NCBI GenBank assembly: GCA_029247315.1
Contig: JAQWLM010000042.1
Coordinates: 1-64,000, forward strand
Source of the DNA: AAA164-E04 sp014239995
GTDB taxonomy: Bacteria; Verrucomicrobiota; Verrucomicrobiia; Limisphaerales; AAA164-E04
Reading direction: 5' to 3'
DNA length: 64,000 nt
Part shown: positions 18,732 to 26,614 of the stretch, piece by piece
How the letters are laid out: each line of letters starts with the position of its first letter
How positions within the stretch are numbered: position 1 is the first letter of the stretch
The notes under the pieces: generated by a model
What the model was told of the DNA's origin: nothing
Databases searched by the model: none
What the model saw: the letters and a program-made list of their open reading frames with translations, nothing else
Program-made: the position numbers and the translations under genes

Positions 18732-19865
18732 ATGAAGGTGCCAAGCCTTTTTCAAACCTTGCTGGGAGTCCTGACCGTATGCTCAGGTCCCTTCAGCGTA
18801 TCTGCGGAGGACGGACCTGAGCCGTGGAAACAGCATCAGTATGCCCATGATGGCTTACATGTGTCGCCTGCGCATGCCGAGGAAGGCATGCGGGCGACCT
18901 TCTCCCTGGAGGCCGCAGGGGATTACCTGGATCAGGGTGCCAGTGCATGGACTCGGAAGCGAGGATGCGTGAGTTGTCACACCAACGGCTCTTATCTCGT
19001 GGCGCGCCCATCCCTGACACCCTTTCTGGGGCCTCCGCTTTCATCCATGCGTCTTTTTTTTGAAGAGGAAATCGCTGCCCTCAAGGACGAGGATCCACAT
19101 ACGCTGATGCAGGGTATCCAACCCACGCAGGTCGTCTACATCGCAGCTGGTCTGGCCGAATGGGATCTTCATGTCTCTGGTACCCTTTCGGCAGAGACGC
19201 GGACTGCCCTCGGGCTGATGTTCGATGTACAATCCCAGGATGGTTCCTTTGGTAATGTCGATTGTTGGCCACCCCTTGAATCAAGTGATTACCAGAGTGC
19301 GACCGTTGCCGCCATGGGGGCTCTGGCTGCTCCGGGTTGGATCTCTTCCGTTGAAAGAGATCAACCTGAACTTGCCGGACGCTTCAATCTGCTCATGGAT
19401 TACCTGCGTGTCACCGAGCCACCGCATGCCTATGCCCGTGTGCTCCTCCTGAGGGTTTCTTCTCACAGCAAAGGTTTTCTGGCTTCGGACACTCGTGACG
19501 CGGTAGTGGCATCGATATGGTCTCGCCAGAACACGGACGGCGGTTGGGCCCTGAGGTCCTTTGCAAGGCCCGAACAATGGGGTGACGGATCCCGTGCTGA
19601 AAAACTACATGCAGAACCTGACGCTGAAAACCCGCCGAGTGATGGCCATATGACGGGACTTGCCGTATTGGCTTTGGTTGAAGAGGGCATCCCCCGCAAC
19701 GATCCCCGCATCATGCGGGCCTTGCACTGGATCCGGACCCATCAGCGCCTTTCCGGTCGATGGTGGACGCGTTCGCTCAATACGGACAAATATCATTTTA
19801 TTACCTACAGCGGCACTTGCTACCCGCTTCAGGCTCTGGCTGCCTGTGGGCAACTGGCTCCTTGA
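18732..19865 (+). CDS. Prenyltransferase/squalene-cyclase-fold protein with a CxxCH motif
   Basis: The chosen ATG at 18732 gives a signal peptide (MKVPSLFQTLLGVLTVCSGPF); the frame is open further upstream to 18639, but without sense. 377 residues. C79-V-S-C82-H83 in RKRGCVSCHTNGSYL is a c-type heme attachment motif. The rest is an alpha/alpha toroid with QW-like repeats (QSQDGSFGN, NTDGGWALR, RLSGRWWTRS) and YHFITYSGTCYPLQALAACG at the end. Secreted proteins of this fold occur in Planctomycetes and Verrucomicrobia; the DxDD catalytic motif of squalene-hopene cyclase is not seen, so terpene cyclisation is unlikely. A periplasmic redox or binding role is inference. Confidence 0.72.
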   Translation: MKVPSLFQTLLGVLTVCSGPFSVSAEDGPEPWKQHQYAHDGLHVSPAHAEEGMRATFSLEAAGDYLDQGASAWTRKRGCVSCHTNGSYLVARPSLTPFLGPPLSSMRLFFEEEIAALKDEDPHTLMQGIQPTQVVYIAAGLAEWDLHVSGTLSAETRTALGLMFDVQSQDGSFGNVDCWPPLESSDYQSATVAAMGALAAPGWISSVERDQPELAGRFNLLMDYLRVTEPPHAYARVLLLRVSSHSKGFLASDTRDAVVASIWSRQNTDGGWALRSFARPEQWGDGSRAEKLHAEPDAENPPSDGHMTGLAVLALVEEGIPRNDPRIMRALHWIRTHQRLSGRWWTRSLNTDKYHFITYSGTCYPLQALAACGQLAP

Positions 19866-20152
19866 GACGGTTTTGCTCGAGATTTTGATGGCTCCGGGAG
19901 CGGGGGATTGGTTGCCATGCCACACGCTGTTTCTCCATGCCAAATGCCGCGCGGTAATTTTCTTCAGACTTGGCAATGCGTCGTGATTTCAGGGTTGCAT
20001 TCCATCCAGCCGATGGCACCTGTAAACTGTCGTAATTGCATGCATCTCAGGTGTTGGCGTAGCCCCGGTTTACAGAACTAACTCGATCGTCTTTGGGTGC
20101 TCCCTTGTTTTCCGCAAGGGGACATCGACATTCCGTCCTCAGTTTCATTATC

Positions 20153-20884
20153 ATGTCGCCATCGAAACACACATCCGAGCCCGCCCGGATTTTTGGAATC
20201 GACCTCGCCTGGGGTGAGCGAAACCCAGACGGTCTCTGTTTACTTGAGACGCACGCCACAGGCGGCGTCATCACTTCCCTGACGCGCACCCACGGCGATC
20301 CTTCCCTCCTTCAGTTCACACGGTGCAGACCAGAGGGGTATCCATGTCTATTGGCCATCGATGCCCCCTTGATCTGTAAGAATCCTACCGGGGCAAGGCC
20401 GGTTGATATCCAGACACATCGGGTTTTCGGACGATTCAAGTGTGGTTGTTATCCGGTGAACCTGGGGCTCTGCACTCGTCCGATGCGCCTCGCCACTTTT
20501 TTGCGGCAAGAGGGGTTTGAGTGTGGATGGGGTATCCCCACCTGGGACACATCGGTCATGATGGAGGTCTACCCTCACACCAGCCTGGTTCGACGTTTTG
20601 CCCTGGCCGAGCGGATTCCTTACAAGAAAGGCAAGGTGGCACTCCGGCGCCTCGCTTTTGCCCGCCTGCAGGCATACCTCCTGGAATGGCTTGAGTCTGA
20701 CGGGATTCATCTGCCACCTTCACTGGAAGGACCCCTCAGGCAACCCTGGAGCAAGGCTAACGAGGACATGGCAGACGCCCTGGTCTGTGCCCTCACCGGA
20801 TACCACCACTGGAAACACCAAGGCCGGGCCTCGGAGGTCCTGGGGGATCTCGAAAACGGGTTCCTCGTCACGCTCAAGGACTGA
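20153..20884 (+). CDS. DUF429 family protein (RNase H-like fold nuclease candidate)
   Basis: The ATG at 20153 opens MSPSKHTSEPARIFGIDLAWGERNPDGLC; the GIDLAWG strand with its Asp, LLAIDAPL, MMEVYPHTSLVRRF and the C-terminal ANEDMADALVCALTGY are the four hallmark segments of DUF429, whose acidic residues resemble an RNase H-like active site. 243 residues, cytoplasmic. The family has no settled function. It converges with the photolyase gene, leaving about 55 bp, and may belong to the same stress-related neighbourhood. Confidence 0.88.
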   Translation: MSPSKHTSEPARIFGIDLAWGERNPDGLCLLETHATGGVITSLTRTHGDPSLLQFTRCRPEGYPCLLAIDAPLICKNPTGARPVDIQTHRVFGRFKCGCYPVNLGLCTRPMRLATFLRQEGFECGWGIPTWDTSVMMEVYPHTSLVRRFALAERIPYKKGKVALRRLAFARLQAYLLEWLESDGIHLPPSLEGPLRQPWSKANEDMADALVCALTGYHHWKHQGRASEVLGDLENGFLVTLKD

Positions 20885-20938
20885 GTTCAAACCAATATGC
20901 ATACCCTTAGACTCCAACTAGTCTGGTTTAAACGGGAT

Positions 20939-22258
20939 CTAAGGACTGAAGATCATGTGCCCTTGGTCTTCAGATATTCCCAGCTCCATCTGCTGGGAAT
21001 CACCTATGAGTGCAGGTAAGTGTTGTTTCAGGATATCCTGCGCGCGGCGCCAGAAGGGGAAAAAACCTTTCATGGCCAAGGGGAAGAGCTGCCGATCCCA
21101 GCTCCGCTGTGCCAGCCTGAGCTGCACACCTTGCCTGGCGAGACTGCGCTCCACGTTCGGTAATCCATCTTTCACAGGGCCCACTGCAGGTGCATAGCTG
21201 ATCACCGTCCGAAGTCCCTTCGACTGGGCCCACGTTCCCATGGAGACCTCTAGGTTATCAGTCTCGATGAGTTTGCCTTCACAGCCGAAATGATGCGAGG
21301 CCCGCGCCAAACCGTCGGAGAGCACCGAGCGGAGATGTTGTCTGCGAAGCGGGCTTAGCCCCATTCTGAGGTAGACCGCCTCGCAGTAAAAAGCGGCCAC
21401 TGATGTGGGCTTGCCACTGCTCAAGGCACCTTGCTCCAGGAGACAATCATCCGGGTGGAGCCAGAGCCCGCATTTCTCCTGCGGCAGTGTAGACAAGGGA
21501 GAGGGGGGATGCCACGCAATTGGCTGGAGGTTTGTTTCGTCACTGAGAGTCGCGGGTTCCAGGTGGCCGTCCTGGAGTCGATCCAGACCGGATCGATCGG
21601 TGAGGTATTCGGGTCCACAGTAACGCAGGATGTTGGAGGCGCGCGCAAGGTAGGTCTTGCCTGGGGTCTGCAGGCCAGCCACCCAGCGCCAGCTCAGGGT
21701 GTTGCTTGCGGGATCCGCATCCAGCAGGTGTCGGAAGAAAAAATCCGCACCCAGTGCCCATGGCAATCGGGCTTCGTGGATCCAGAAGCTGGCCCACCAC
21801 ATTCGCGCATGGTTGTGAAGGTAACCTGTCTGACGCAATTCGTTGGTAAATCGGTCCATGATGGCTACCCCGGATTTGCCTCCCAAGATGGCCTTGCCCC
21901 GCGCCATCGTCTCGGACGAAGGCCTTTTTCGCCAAAACCTTACTTGGCGCCGGTAATCTTGCCAGACCTGTGGCCGCCTCTCAAGCCATCCTCTCCAGTA
22001 GGTTCTCCACAGCACTTCCTGGACAAATTTATCGACCTTGGCAAGCGGATACTTTGCCAGCACAGATTGGATCACCTCGGATTCCAGGATGAGTCGATAA
22101 CGGATAGCCGAGGACAGGCGTGACACATAAGGATGCCCAGAGCTTACGCGGTTGCGTTTGGTATGGTAGAGGGGCAGTTTTTGAAGGCATGTCTGCAGTC
22201 GACTCCAGGCTTCATCCCGGCTTGATGGCATACCCTCAGTTATTGTGGAAGCGGTCAT
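20939..22258 (-). CDS. Photolyase/cryptochrome-family flavoprotein with FAD domain first and alpha/beta domain last
   Basis: The start is ATG 22258, which shares ATGA with the stop of the upstream ADP-ribosylglycohydrolase gene; an earlier TTG is less likely. Of 439 residues, ~35-215 are the FAD-binding domain: VSRLSSAIRYRLIL, EVLWRTYWRGWL, GYLHNHARMWWASFWI, LLDADPASNTLSWRWVAG. In normal photolyases an alpha/beta antenna domain precedes it; here the N-terminus has only ~35 residues. Instead, ~263-410 look like that antenna domain: a first strand GLWLHPDDCLLEQGAL, strand SVAAFYC, RTVISYAPAVGPV and an ending GFFPFWRRAQ, resembling the F-T-P-F-W end of the antenna domain. DNA repair or light sensing is expected from the FAD motifs. 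The swapped order is read from sequence and not verified. Confidence 0.85.
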   Translation of the reverse strand: MTASTITEGMPSSRDEAWSRLQTCLQKLPLYHTKRNRVSSGHPYVSRLSSAIRYRLILESEVIQSVLAKYPLAKVDKFVQEVLWRTYWRGWLERRPQVWQDYRRQVRFWRKRPSSETMARGKAILGGKSGVAIMDRFTNELRQTGYLHNHARMWWASFWIHEARLPWALGADFFFRHLLDADPASNTLSWRWVAGLQTPGKTYLARASNILRYCGPEYLTDRSGLDRLQDGHLEPATLSDETNLQPIAWHPPSPLSTLPQEKCGLWLHPDDCLLEQGALSSGKPTSVAAFYCEAVYLRMGLSPLRRQHLRSVLSDGLARASHHFGCEGKLIETDNLEVSMGTWAQSKGLRTVISYAPAVGPVKDGLPNVERSLARQGVQLRLAQRSWDRQLFPLAMKGFFPFWRRAQDILKQHLPALIGDSQQMELGISEDQGHMIFSP

Positions 22259-23277
22259 GCGCAAGCCATGGGTAGTGATACCTGTCGCAGGTGTGGACTT
22301 AGTTTTAAATCAGCCAGCCATTTCTCTGGAAAGGCCTCTCGCCCCAAAGAGGCCCCAAGTAAGCCACCCAGCACGACCCCACGGTGGCAATTGTCTCCAC
22401 CAAGTTGCGTGTTGGAGATCAGGGCGTGAGGTAGTTCACGAGCGTATTTCCAGGCTAGATAAAGTGTGGCCGGAAAGGCTTCCTGTATGTAACAGGCGGT
22501 GCTGAAAACACTCCCCAGGATCTCATCATCACCCCGTTTTATCCAAGTTCTGGCTCGGCGAGCTGAGAAATGTTCTGTGGCATGCTTCTCGATGCCCTCA
22601 CGCAGTTCTTGTCCCCGCAGGACATGCCACAGCACGCGTGTCAAGGAGTCGGCTGCCCGCAGAACATCTGGATGGGTGTGTGTCAGCGACACATGCAAGC
22701 GAACGTTTTTCAGAGTTGCTTCAAGCGGTTCTGATGTGACGGCCATGAGGGCTGGTACTGCGGCCAGTCCCCCGATATGATTGTCGTTGCTGCCGCAGGC
22801 GCGTAGTTTCCGGCCACGGGCATAGTGCGTGAAAAAATGGCGATGACACTCCTCCACGTAGGTGTCTTGATGTGATCCGGGTGTTAGCATGAATGTCCGG
22901 TAGCGTTCCAGGTAATCATCGGCGTCATAGCCCCCTTGCTCTTTCAGAGACGTTAACATCAGCATCACCAGTTGAAGGTTCAGGGTATTGTCTCCGGGGC
23001 GTAGGTGTTGATGGTAGTGTACCCCTCTTTGGCCCCAGTATGCTGCCTGTCCGTGAAGGATATCTGCTTTCGCATTCAATGGGGTGTAGCTTGAGCGCCA
23101 TAGAATGCTGTCCGGGTGAGGAGACACCGGGCCGCGATACTTGGTGATCACTCCGTAGTCCCGGTGCATGGCCTGTCGGTCGTAATACCAGTGCACCGGC
23201 ATGGCGAGCGCGTCCCCCACAAATCCTCCCCATAGCGCGCCTTGACGCAAGCTCTTCGTATGGTCTGCTTTTCTCAT
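22255..23277 (-). CDS. ADP-ribosylglycohydrolase family protein
   Basis: 340 residues, cytoplasmic. The N-terminal GALWGGFVGDALAMPVHWYYD is the family's G-x2-GD-A-LG-like metal site, and THTHPDVLRAADSL and QLGGDNCHRGVVLGGLLGA match the distal GGD(T/N)-type motif that binds the second magnesium. The family removes ADP-ribose from proteins or small molecules (DraG, ARH3). This member has N-C-H in place of the common T-D-T after GGD, so the substrate may differ. Its TGA overlaps the ATG of the photolyase gene, indicating translational coupling. It starts about 270 bp from the divergent SDR gene. Confidence 0.85.
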   Translation of the reverse strand: MRKADHTKSLRQGALWGGFVGDALAMPVHWYYDRQAMHRDYGVITKYRGPVSPHPDSILWRSSYTPLNAKADILHGQAAYWGQRGVHYHQHLRPGDNTLNLQLVMLMLTSLKEQGGYDADDYLERYRTFMLTPGSHQDTYVEECHRHFFTHYARGRKLRACGSNDNHIGGLAAVPALMAVTSEPLEATLKNVRLHVSLTHTHPDVLRAADSLTRVLWHVLRGQELREGIEKHATEHFSARRARTWIKRGDDEILGSVFSTACYIQEAFPATLYLAWKYARELPHALISNTQLGGDNCHRGVVLGGLLGASLGREAFPEKWLADLKLSPHLRQVSLPMACA

Positions 23278-23486
23278 GCTCTCAAGCTACCCCCGGAAGG
23301 CCCGGTTTCAACCGTCACATGGTATTTTCCTGCATCGGGTGCGCCTCTCGGCCATGCCAGAGATCGTCGGTATGTGGACACTTGACAGTGTCTCGGGTGC
23401 GGGGAATGTTGAGTGACAATGCATTTTGATTCCATACTAAATCTCTTCTCGGGTTTCCCTCCAAACCTATCGGCTGCCGGGCCTCC

Positions 23487-23501
23487 CATGTTGTGTACAT
23501 G
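23487..23501. promoter_or_regulatory. CATGT-N5-ACATG dyad between the ADP-ribosylglycohydrolase and SDR genes
   Basis: A perfect 5-5-5 inverted repeat with a TGTACA core sits 46 bp before the SDR start, in the shared 270-bp intergenic region. It could be an operator for one or both directions. TGTACA cores occur in sites of light-responsive LitR/CarH regulators, but one copy is weak evidence. Confidence 0.25.
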
Positions 23502-23547
23502 CCCCTCTGGTTCGCACCTTGCTCCTACTGCTTAGACGCATTGCCCC

Positions 23548-24288
23548 ATGTCGAACAGATACCTTGTTTTTGGCGCGACGGGTGGCATCGGTTCAGCCCT
23601 TTGTCGCTCCTTGCTTGCTTCCGGTCATCAAGTTGCGTTTTCCGCGCGCAATGCCGTCAAACTCGATGCGCTGGCATCTGAACTTGGAGGGCCGTCATGG
23701 GTGGCGGAGGCCACGCGCTGGGACGAGGTTTCACGGGTCGTCTCGCAAGCCAGTGAGTCGCTTGGTGGCTTGGACGGCGTTGCGGTGTGTGTGGGCTCTC
23801 TCCTGCTCAAGCCGGCACACCTGACCACGCAGGATGAATTCGAGGCGCTGGTACAAAGCAACCTCACCACTTCCTTTGGCGTGACTCGAGCTGCTGCCAA
23901 GGCGATGCTTCGAAGCGGTGGGTCCATCGTGCTGGTTGCCAGCGCTGCGGCCCAACTGGGGTTTGCCAACCATGATGCGATTGCTGCGGTCAAGGCTGGT
24001 GTCATGGGACTCACTCGGTCGGCTGCTGCGACATACGCCCCGCGCAACATCCGTGTCAACTGTGTGGCACCGGGGCTCGTCCAGACGCCCTTGGCGCAAC
24101 CCATTCTACAAAACGAAGCCGCCAGGCTTGCCTCTGAGAAAATGCATCCGCTGGGGCGTTTGGGGGAACCTGCGGATATTGCCCGTGCCATGGCATGGCT
24201 GATGCATCCTGATCAACAGTGGATCACTGGCCAGACACTTGGCGTGGACGGGGGCCTGAGTAGCCTTTTGCCCAGGCAGAGGGCCTGA
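23548..24288 (+). CDS. Short-chain dehydrogenase/reductase family protein lacking the catalytic Tyr
   Basis: 246 residues, Rossmann fold. The cofactor motif is GATGGIG (residues ~9-15) and the C-terminus has TGQTLGVDGGLSSL, both normal for classical SDRs. The usual S-x(12)-Y-x3-K triad is altered: VLVASAAAQLGFANHDAIAAVKAG keeps Ser and Lys, but the Tyr position four before Lys is Ile. A subfamily with N-H-x-A-I-A-A-x-K at this place exists, so the change is likely an old family trait. The protein may bind NAD(P)(H) without standard chemistry, or use other residues. It diverges from the ADP-ribosylglycohydrolase-photolyase pair, and a functional link is inferred. Confidence 0.87.
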   Translation: MSNRYLVFGATGGIGSALCRSLLASGHQVAFSARNAVKLDALASELGGPSWVAEATRWDEVSRVVSQASESLGGLDGVAVCVGSLLLKPAHLTTQDEFEALVQSNLTTSFGVTRAAAKAMLRSGGSIVLVASAAAQLGFANHDAIAAVKAGVMGLTRSAAATYAPRNIRVNCVAPGLVQTPLAQPILQNEAARLASEKMHPLGRLGEPADIARAMAWLMHPDQQWITGQTLGVDGGLSSLLPRQRA

Positions 24289-24384
24289 AACCAGATTCTG
24301 ACCGCATACTGTTCGTGGCCATGCCTGGGTTGCTTTTACAAAGCTTTCCATGCCTAGCATGTCAGGTATTGCTGTTCCCAAGCG

Positions 24385-24414
24385 TTGACAACCATGCGGT
24401 TTACACTTTATGAC
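24385..24414 (+). promoter_or_regulatory. Promoter of the ankyrin lipoprotein gene
   Basis: Consensus TTGACA (24385-24390) is followed after 17-18 bp by TTATGA/TATGAC (24408-24414). The predicted start is about 30 nt ahead of the ATG at 24449. Confidence 0.5.
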
Positions 24415-24448
24415 CTTACTGATTATCAAATTAAAACTCCCCAAAATA

Positions 24449-25024
24449 ATGAAAAACCCATGCCCGTCCATCTTCCCATGTCTTGTCCTTGCAATTGCCG
24501 CTCTCGTGGGGTGCTCTCCCTCTGAAGAGGTGAGCAAAGCTGCGCCCAAGCCTGCTCCCCCTAGCGTGGGCTTGCATGAAGCCGTGGTGCTTGGAAGTGT
24601 TGATTTGGTGAGCCAGCATGTCGCAGCAGGCTCGGATTTGAATGTGAGGGATCCCAATCCGGAAGGGAATCTTTCGACACCTCTCATGGTTGCCGCACTT
24701 TTTGGGGAACAGGAAATCGCCAAGATACTTATTGATGCTGACGCTGAGGTCAATATCCAGGACAAGGATGGTGGTACCGCGCTGCATGGAGCAGCTTTCT
24801 TGGGGTATCCCCAGATTCTGAAGGACCTGTTGGCGGCTGGTGCGAATCGAGATATCCGAAACAACACTGGCACCACTGCCCTCGAAAGTGTCCAGGCGCC
24901 TTGGGCCATGGTTGCACCGATCTATCAGTTTTTGCAGGGTATCATCTTCAAGCCCCTGGGTCGTGAAATTGACATACAGGATATCCAGGCCAAGCGCCCT
25001 GAGATTGTGGAACTCCTCAAGTAA
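24449..25024 (+). CDS. Ankyrin-repeat lipoprotein
   Basis: The ATG at 24449 begins MKNPCPSIFPCLVLAIAALVGC, a lipoprotein signal with lipobox ALVGC. The earlier ATG at 24410 lies in the promoter region. Mature residues ~30-150 contain ankyrin repeats: GLHEAVVLGSVDLVSQHVAA, STPLMVAALFGEQEIAKILI and GTALHGAAFLGYPQILKDLL, each followed by the loop GA-x-x-x-x-R/N. The last ~45 residues (IYQFLQGIIFKPLGREIDIQ) are unrecognised. A periplasmic or outer-membrane protein-binding role is expected. Single gene, between the SDR gene and the glpT-like gene. Confidence 0.85.
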   Translation: MKNPCPSIFPCLVLAIAALVGCSPSEEVSKAAPKPAPPSVGLHEAVVLGSVDLVSQHVAAGSDLNVRDPNPEGNLSTPLMVAALFGEQEIAKILIDADAEVNIQDKDGGTALHGAAFLGYPQILKDLLAAGANRDIRNNTGTTALESVQAPWAMVAPIYQFLQGIIFKPLGREIDIQDIQAKRPEIVELLK

Positions 25025-25223
25025 GTGACGACGGAGTTCGGGATAAGGTTATATCGAACGATCATGCCTCAGTGTGGGTATGAGATCAGGGTGTGTCTTT
25101 CAAAGACTTTCCCATATTGGCTTCACCCCTGTGCAGGGTACGCGTCAAGGAGATTGTCACCTCTGGTGCATTCGGCCTTTATATATACTTGAATATGGCG
25201 CAGGTATTGGCCAGATCAAGTTG

Positions 25224-25251
25224 TTGACTGAGCAGGGCGGCTACTTAGACT
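25224..25251 (+). promoter_or_regulatory. Sigma-70-like promoter of the glpT-like gene, probably leaderless
   Basis: TTGACT (25224-25229), 16 bp, TAGACT (25246-25251), then seven bases to the ATG at 25259. A start at the usual distance would fall on the ATG itself, giving a leaderless mRNA. Confidence 0.5.
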
Positions 25252-25258
25252 AGCGCCC

Positions 25259-26605
25259 ATGTTCTCCGTATTTAAACCTGCTCCTGAAGCCCCGCCCCTG
25301 CCGGTGGAACGGGTGGATCCCGAGTATAGACGCCTGCGTTGGCGGGTGTTTGCAGGTATTTTTATCGGATATGCGGCCTATTATCTGGTTCGCAAGAATT
25401 TTGCGCTTGCCATACCCGATATCCTCAACGATTACCCGCACTACACCAAGGCTCAGCTGGGCATGGCCATGACAGGGCTCTCCATTGCCTATGGCGTGTC
25501 TAAGTTCCTGATGGGATCGGTTTCGGATCGAAGCAATCCAAGATGGTTCATGCCCCTGGGGCTTCTCTTGTCCTGCAGCGTCCTGCTTGTTTTCGGTTTT
25601 GTCAAAGCGGTCTACACATCGCTGTTTCTCATGATTGCCCTTCAGACGCTCAATGGCTGGGTGGGAGGCATGGGGTGGCCACCCTGCGGCAAGACGATGG
25701 TCCACTGGTGGAGTACCCGGGAACGTGGGCGCATTGTGGCGTTCTGGAACGTGGCCCATAATATCGGCGGTGGTGCGGTCGCCACCCTTGCCTTGATTGG
25801 GGTTGCTTTCTTTCATGACTGGGGTGCCAAGTTCTATTTCAACGCCTTTGTCGCCGGGGGCCTTGCGGTGCTTATCTGGTTCCTGCTGCGTGACACTCCC
25901 CAGAGTTGTGGCCTGCCGTCCATTGAAGCCTACAAGGATGACTATCCTCCGGATTACTCCGCTGAACACGAACGGGTTTTCACATTCCGTGAAATCTTTT
26001 TTGCCCATGTCCTGAACAATCGGTATCTCTGGGCCATTGCGGTGGCCAACGCCTTTGCCTACTTCGTGCGGTATGGTGTGGTGGACTGGATCCCGACATA
26101 CATGCAGACCTCGAAGGGTTTTTCATTCAAGGACTCAAGCCTTGCATGGTCGCTCTTTGAATACGCGGCCATCCCAGGCACCATCCTGTGCGGCTGGATG
26201 TCGGACCGGGTTTTCAAGGGGCGTCGCGCACCGGCGACGATCCTGTTCATGTCATTTACCCTTGTGGCAGTGGGGGTCTATGCGCTGAATGCCAATGGGC
26301 CGTTGTGGATTGACCTGGTGGCTCTTGTCGCTATTGGGTTCTTCATATACGGGCCCATCATGATCATTGGCCTGCATGCATTGGACCTGGTGCCCAAGAA
26401 GGCGGCGGGCACGGCGGCGGGCTTCACCGGTTTTTTCGGGTATGTCTTCGGATCATCCCTTGCCGGTTGGGGCGTGGGCGCCATCGCTGACCGCTGGAGC
26501 TGGTCGGGTGTGTTTGTCACCATGATCTTCTGCTGTATCATGACCATCCTCTTCAGTATGCTGACGCTCAGGCACAAGGCCGAGAGTGTCTCCATGGCCA
26601 AATAA
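25259..26605 (+). CDS. glpT: MFS organophosphate transporter, GlpT/UhpT type
   Basis: 448 residues with about twelve membrane segments and the organophosphate:phosphate antiporter pattern: YRRLRWRVFAGIFIGYAAYYLVRKNFALAIP at the start (one arginine and one lysine in helix 1), GMGWPPCGKTMVHWWSTRERG in the cytoplasmic loop, and ALDLVPKKAAGTAAGFTGFFGY in helix 10-11. It would bring in glycerol-3-phosphate or a related phosphoester in exchange for phosphate. The next gene, 9 bp downstream, is a glycerophosphodiesterase, which supports glycerol-3-phosphate as substrate. Symbol assigned by family and context. Confidence 0.88.
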   Translation: MFSVFKPAPEAPPLPVERVDPEYRRLRWRVFAGIFIGYAAYYLVRKNFALAIPDILNDYPHYTKAQLGMAMTGLSIAYGVSKFLMGSVSDRSNPRWFMPLGLLLSCSVLLVFGFVKAVYTSLFLMIALQTLNGWVGGMGWPPCGKTMVHWWSTRERGRIVAFWNVAHNIGGGAVATLALIGVAFFHDWGAKFYFNAFVAGGLAVLIWFLLRDTPQSCGLPSIEAYKDDYPPDYSAEHERVFTFREIFFAHVLNNRYLWAIAVANAFAYFVRYGVVDWIPTYMQTSKGFSFKDSSLAWSLFEYAAIPGTILCGWMSDRVFKGRRAPATILFMSFTLVAVGVYALNANGPLWIDLVALVAIGFFIYGPIMIIGLHALDLVPKKAAGTAAGFTGFFGYVFGSSLAGWGVGAIADRWSWSGVFVTMIFCCIMTILFSMLTLRHKAESVSMAK

Positions 26606-26614
26606 TTCAAATCC

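Noticed and set aside
23628..24191. 187-codon minus-strand frame opposite the SDR gene.
   Set aside because: It is the antisense shadow of a clear SDR coding sequence, with Ser/Ala-rich residues as expected from GC codon bias.
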